From Rachycentron canadum (Eukaryota; Chordata; Actinopteri; Carangiformes; Rachycentridae), in contig CM076653.1 of assembly GCA_038496675.1 (NCBI GenBank), positions 9,868,407 to 9,932,406 on the forward strand: a stretch of DNA of 64,000 nt. Reading direction: 5' to 3'. Under the pieces are notes generated by a model. It saw nothing but the letters and a program-made list of their open reading frames with translations, was not told the DNA's origin and searched no databases. Below, one piece after another: positions 62,236 to 64,000 of this stretch. Every line of letters begins with the position of its first letter. Position 1 is the stretch's first letter. The position numbers were made by a program, and so were the translations under genes.

Positions 62236-63561
62236 TCTCAGATCAAACACACCTTTCACATGTTGAGCGATGACCAGGTGAAAGCCGGGTCTGGTTCAAG
62301 GCTAAATACTAAAATACGGATGGTGGCTCTTTCAGGTGTTATTTCTACATTCATATATTCTCTGTTGTTTCTGATCATCCCTGTTCATTCAGCTCAGTGT
62401 TTGAATAATGGAGGAGCACAGTGAGACAGAGGCTGAGTGGATGGGTTATCTTTTTATTCATGTAGCTTAATATTGCTACATAAAGTTTATGGACACCACC
62501 CCGATGTCCTGGTGTTTCTGCTATTTTGTCACAATTACAGCAGTGAAGTTAGGCTATATAAGACTCACTGTACAAAGCTATAGGCTACAGCTCAGCAGCA
62601 CCCCACACTACACCCTACAAGAATCATTATACAGTGACACACCCAGTCTTTCCACCAACATAAACAACAAATCAATCTGATGACCGTAACTCCATGTGAT
62701 ATTGAAGAGAAGTATTAATAAGCAATTTGGGGATTTTCAAAATATGGATTTTACTCTTTGGGATCTATGTTGACACAATGGGAGAAAAAAGGTGATTAAT
62801 TGTTGAAGAAAAGATTAGAAAAACAAAGAGTATCTTTCTAAATAGTCACATCTCAAAGGATGATATAACCTTTTCTTCAGGTTCATTTTGTTTATAAATG
62901 AAGCTGCTTGAGGCACATTGTGTTCATTAATATTCCAAACAGTGTCATTGACATTTTAGACATTTAGCTGCCACTCCTAGCGAGCGAGAGATGCATGATG
63001 AGTGTGCACGTCCAAATGAACTCAGATTCTTATGTGGCCTCACACGAAGCAATCGATGGTAATGAAGCCAAGGGTTAGAGCCACAACATTAACACATTAA
63101 AAATAAGGAATATATGCCGTTAGCATAGAGTGGTCATAAACTGTTACACAAGGGAGAAAAGAGAATACATGAAATCAATAGAAACAGTATTTGAAAGCAC
63201 AGTATGTATGCACTGCTGTATGAACATATGCAAATACACAGGCTGGATACACGACATTAATCCTGATAATATAAGGTCATTCAACCTCATAAAAAAATGT
63301 AATTTAATCATATATATGGGACTAATCTGCACTAGAAAGTGTTTTGTTTTATATTTTTAGAGAATTGTAATTCCACCCTCAAGATTTTCTTATGTCAATA
63401 TACCAGGGATATATATCAATATACCAGGATTTTATAGGGGGCTGAGATAAATGCAGTTAATTATTGTGATGTATAAATAAGTTAAGTGCACATACCAGTC
63501 TAACACACAGCACATAATTTCACACAAATCTGTGCAACAATCCCTCCTGTAAGTACCTTGA

Positions 63562-63745
63562 AGAAGAGATTGTTATGGTTGACAGGTATAAATCATTCAG
63601 TTATCTGCATATAAATTGAACTTTATGATACATACATAAACAAAGATAAAGTCACCATGTAGATAACATACAACATTAAATAGCAGAGGACCAAGTATGA
63701 CGCCATGTGGGACTTCTAACATTGCAGTGGCGTTTAAAAGAACAT
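63562..63745 (-). pseudogene. LINE reverse transcriptase fragment
   Basis: On the minus strand the frame reads EVPHGVILGPLLFN and, farther on, FNLYADN followed by a stop. GVPQGS.LGPLLF and YADD are the reverse transcriptase palm motifs of non-LTR elements. The catalytic YADD is altered to YADN, so the copy is dead. Confidence 0.65.
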
Positions 63746-64000
63746 ATTGTTTTTATGTACAGTGGTTTGGAGTTAATCAACACTGACCTTTTCAGATTAA
63801 GGACAGTTAGCCATAAAACTCACAGGCCACCGAACTCCCAAACATCTCCAGGGCTACTACTTTAGTGTTGTGGTGAGCTTGCATGAAAAACTATTGTGGA
63901 ACATGTCGACGTCTGAATAGGTTGATGACAAAACAGGAAACGCAAGATTAGAAAGGCAAAGCTGCAAACAGTCCAGCTGACTGGAAATAAAAATAACGAG

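Larger units (their letters stand above)
61200..64000. other. Upstream flank with repeats, no gene found
   Basis: The stretch contains a copy of the non-autonomous element (61751-62235) and a LINE reverse transcriptase fragment (63562-63745). The rest is AT-rich with no supported gene. Confidence 0.6.

Noticed and set aside
1..64000. CRISPR arrays, tRNA or rRNA genes, prokaryotic operons
   Set aside because: No regularly spaced direct repeats with unique spacers, no convincing tRNA or rRNA, and the whole layout is vertebrate.

Overview
The window is vertebrate DNA, almost certainly from a ray-finned (teleost) fish. It is AT-rich, has long introns with GT-AG borders, many CA/GT, AT, GA and poly-A tracts, and repeat types common in fish genomes: L2-like LINE pieces, SINE-like repeats, Tc1 remnants and a roughly 0.5 kb non-autonomous element. 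No operon-like or bacterial structure is present. Nearly all longer open frames outside the exons described here are intron or repeat noise.

One gene fills most of the window: diacylglycerol kinase beta (dgkb) on the minus strand. I assembled 21 coding exons from the start codon at 58021 down to 3706. Their phases join without a break and give about 687 residues. In order these are the recoverin-like N-terminal region, two EF-hands, two cysteine-rich C1 domains, the catalytic domain with its glycine-rich GGDG site, and most of the accessory domain. The last part (about 95 residues, judged from the known family) is not in the window and should lie beyond the left edge. The residue match is to beta rather than gamma, for example the [14 protein letters not shown] stretch and the second C1 domain.

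Layout: 1-3705 is the intron after coding exon 21 and is repeat-rich. 3706-5429 holds coding exons 21 and 20. 5430-18454 is a 13 kb intron with an assembly gap of 384 Ns inside an AT repeat. 18455-18519 is exon 19, followed by an 8.7 kb intron with nested transposons. 27270-50524 holds exons 18 to 2. 50525-57951 is a 7.4 kb first coding intron. 57952-58090 is coding exon 1. 60530 to about 60900 is a possible upstream untranslated exon and promoter region carrying a CTG (plus-strand CAG) repeat. 61200-64000 is intergenic or far-upstream sequence with another copy of the fish element and a LINE reverse transcriptase fragment.

The protein is a calcium- and lipid-responsive signalling enzyme. The EF-hands bind calcium, the C1 domains bring it to diacylglycerol-containing membranes, and the catalytic and accessory domains convert diacylglycerol to phosphatidic acid. 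I found no new gene system. The most interesting items are a 21-nt in-frame micro-exon, a linker shorter than in the mammalian protein, six copies of one non-autonomous element (one nested in a SINE with a possible 8-bp target duplication), a foldback repeat around a GT tract, a tandem duplication inside an intron, and several complex intronic blocks that could be conserved regulatory elements.
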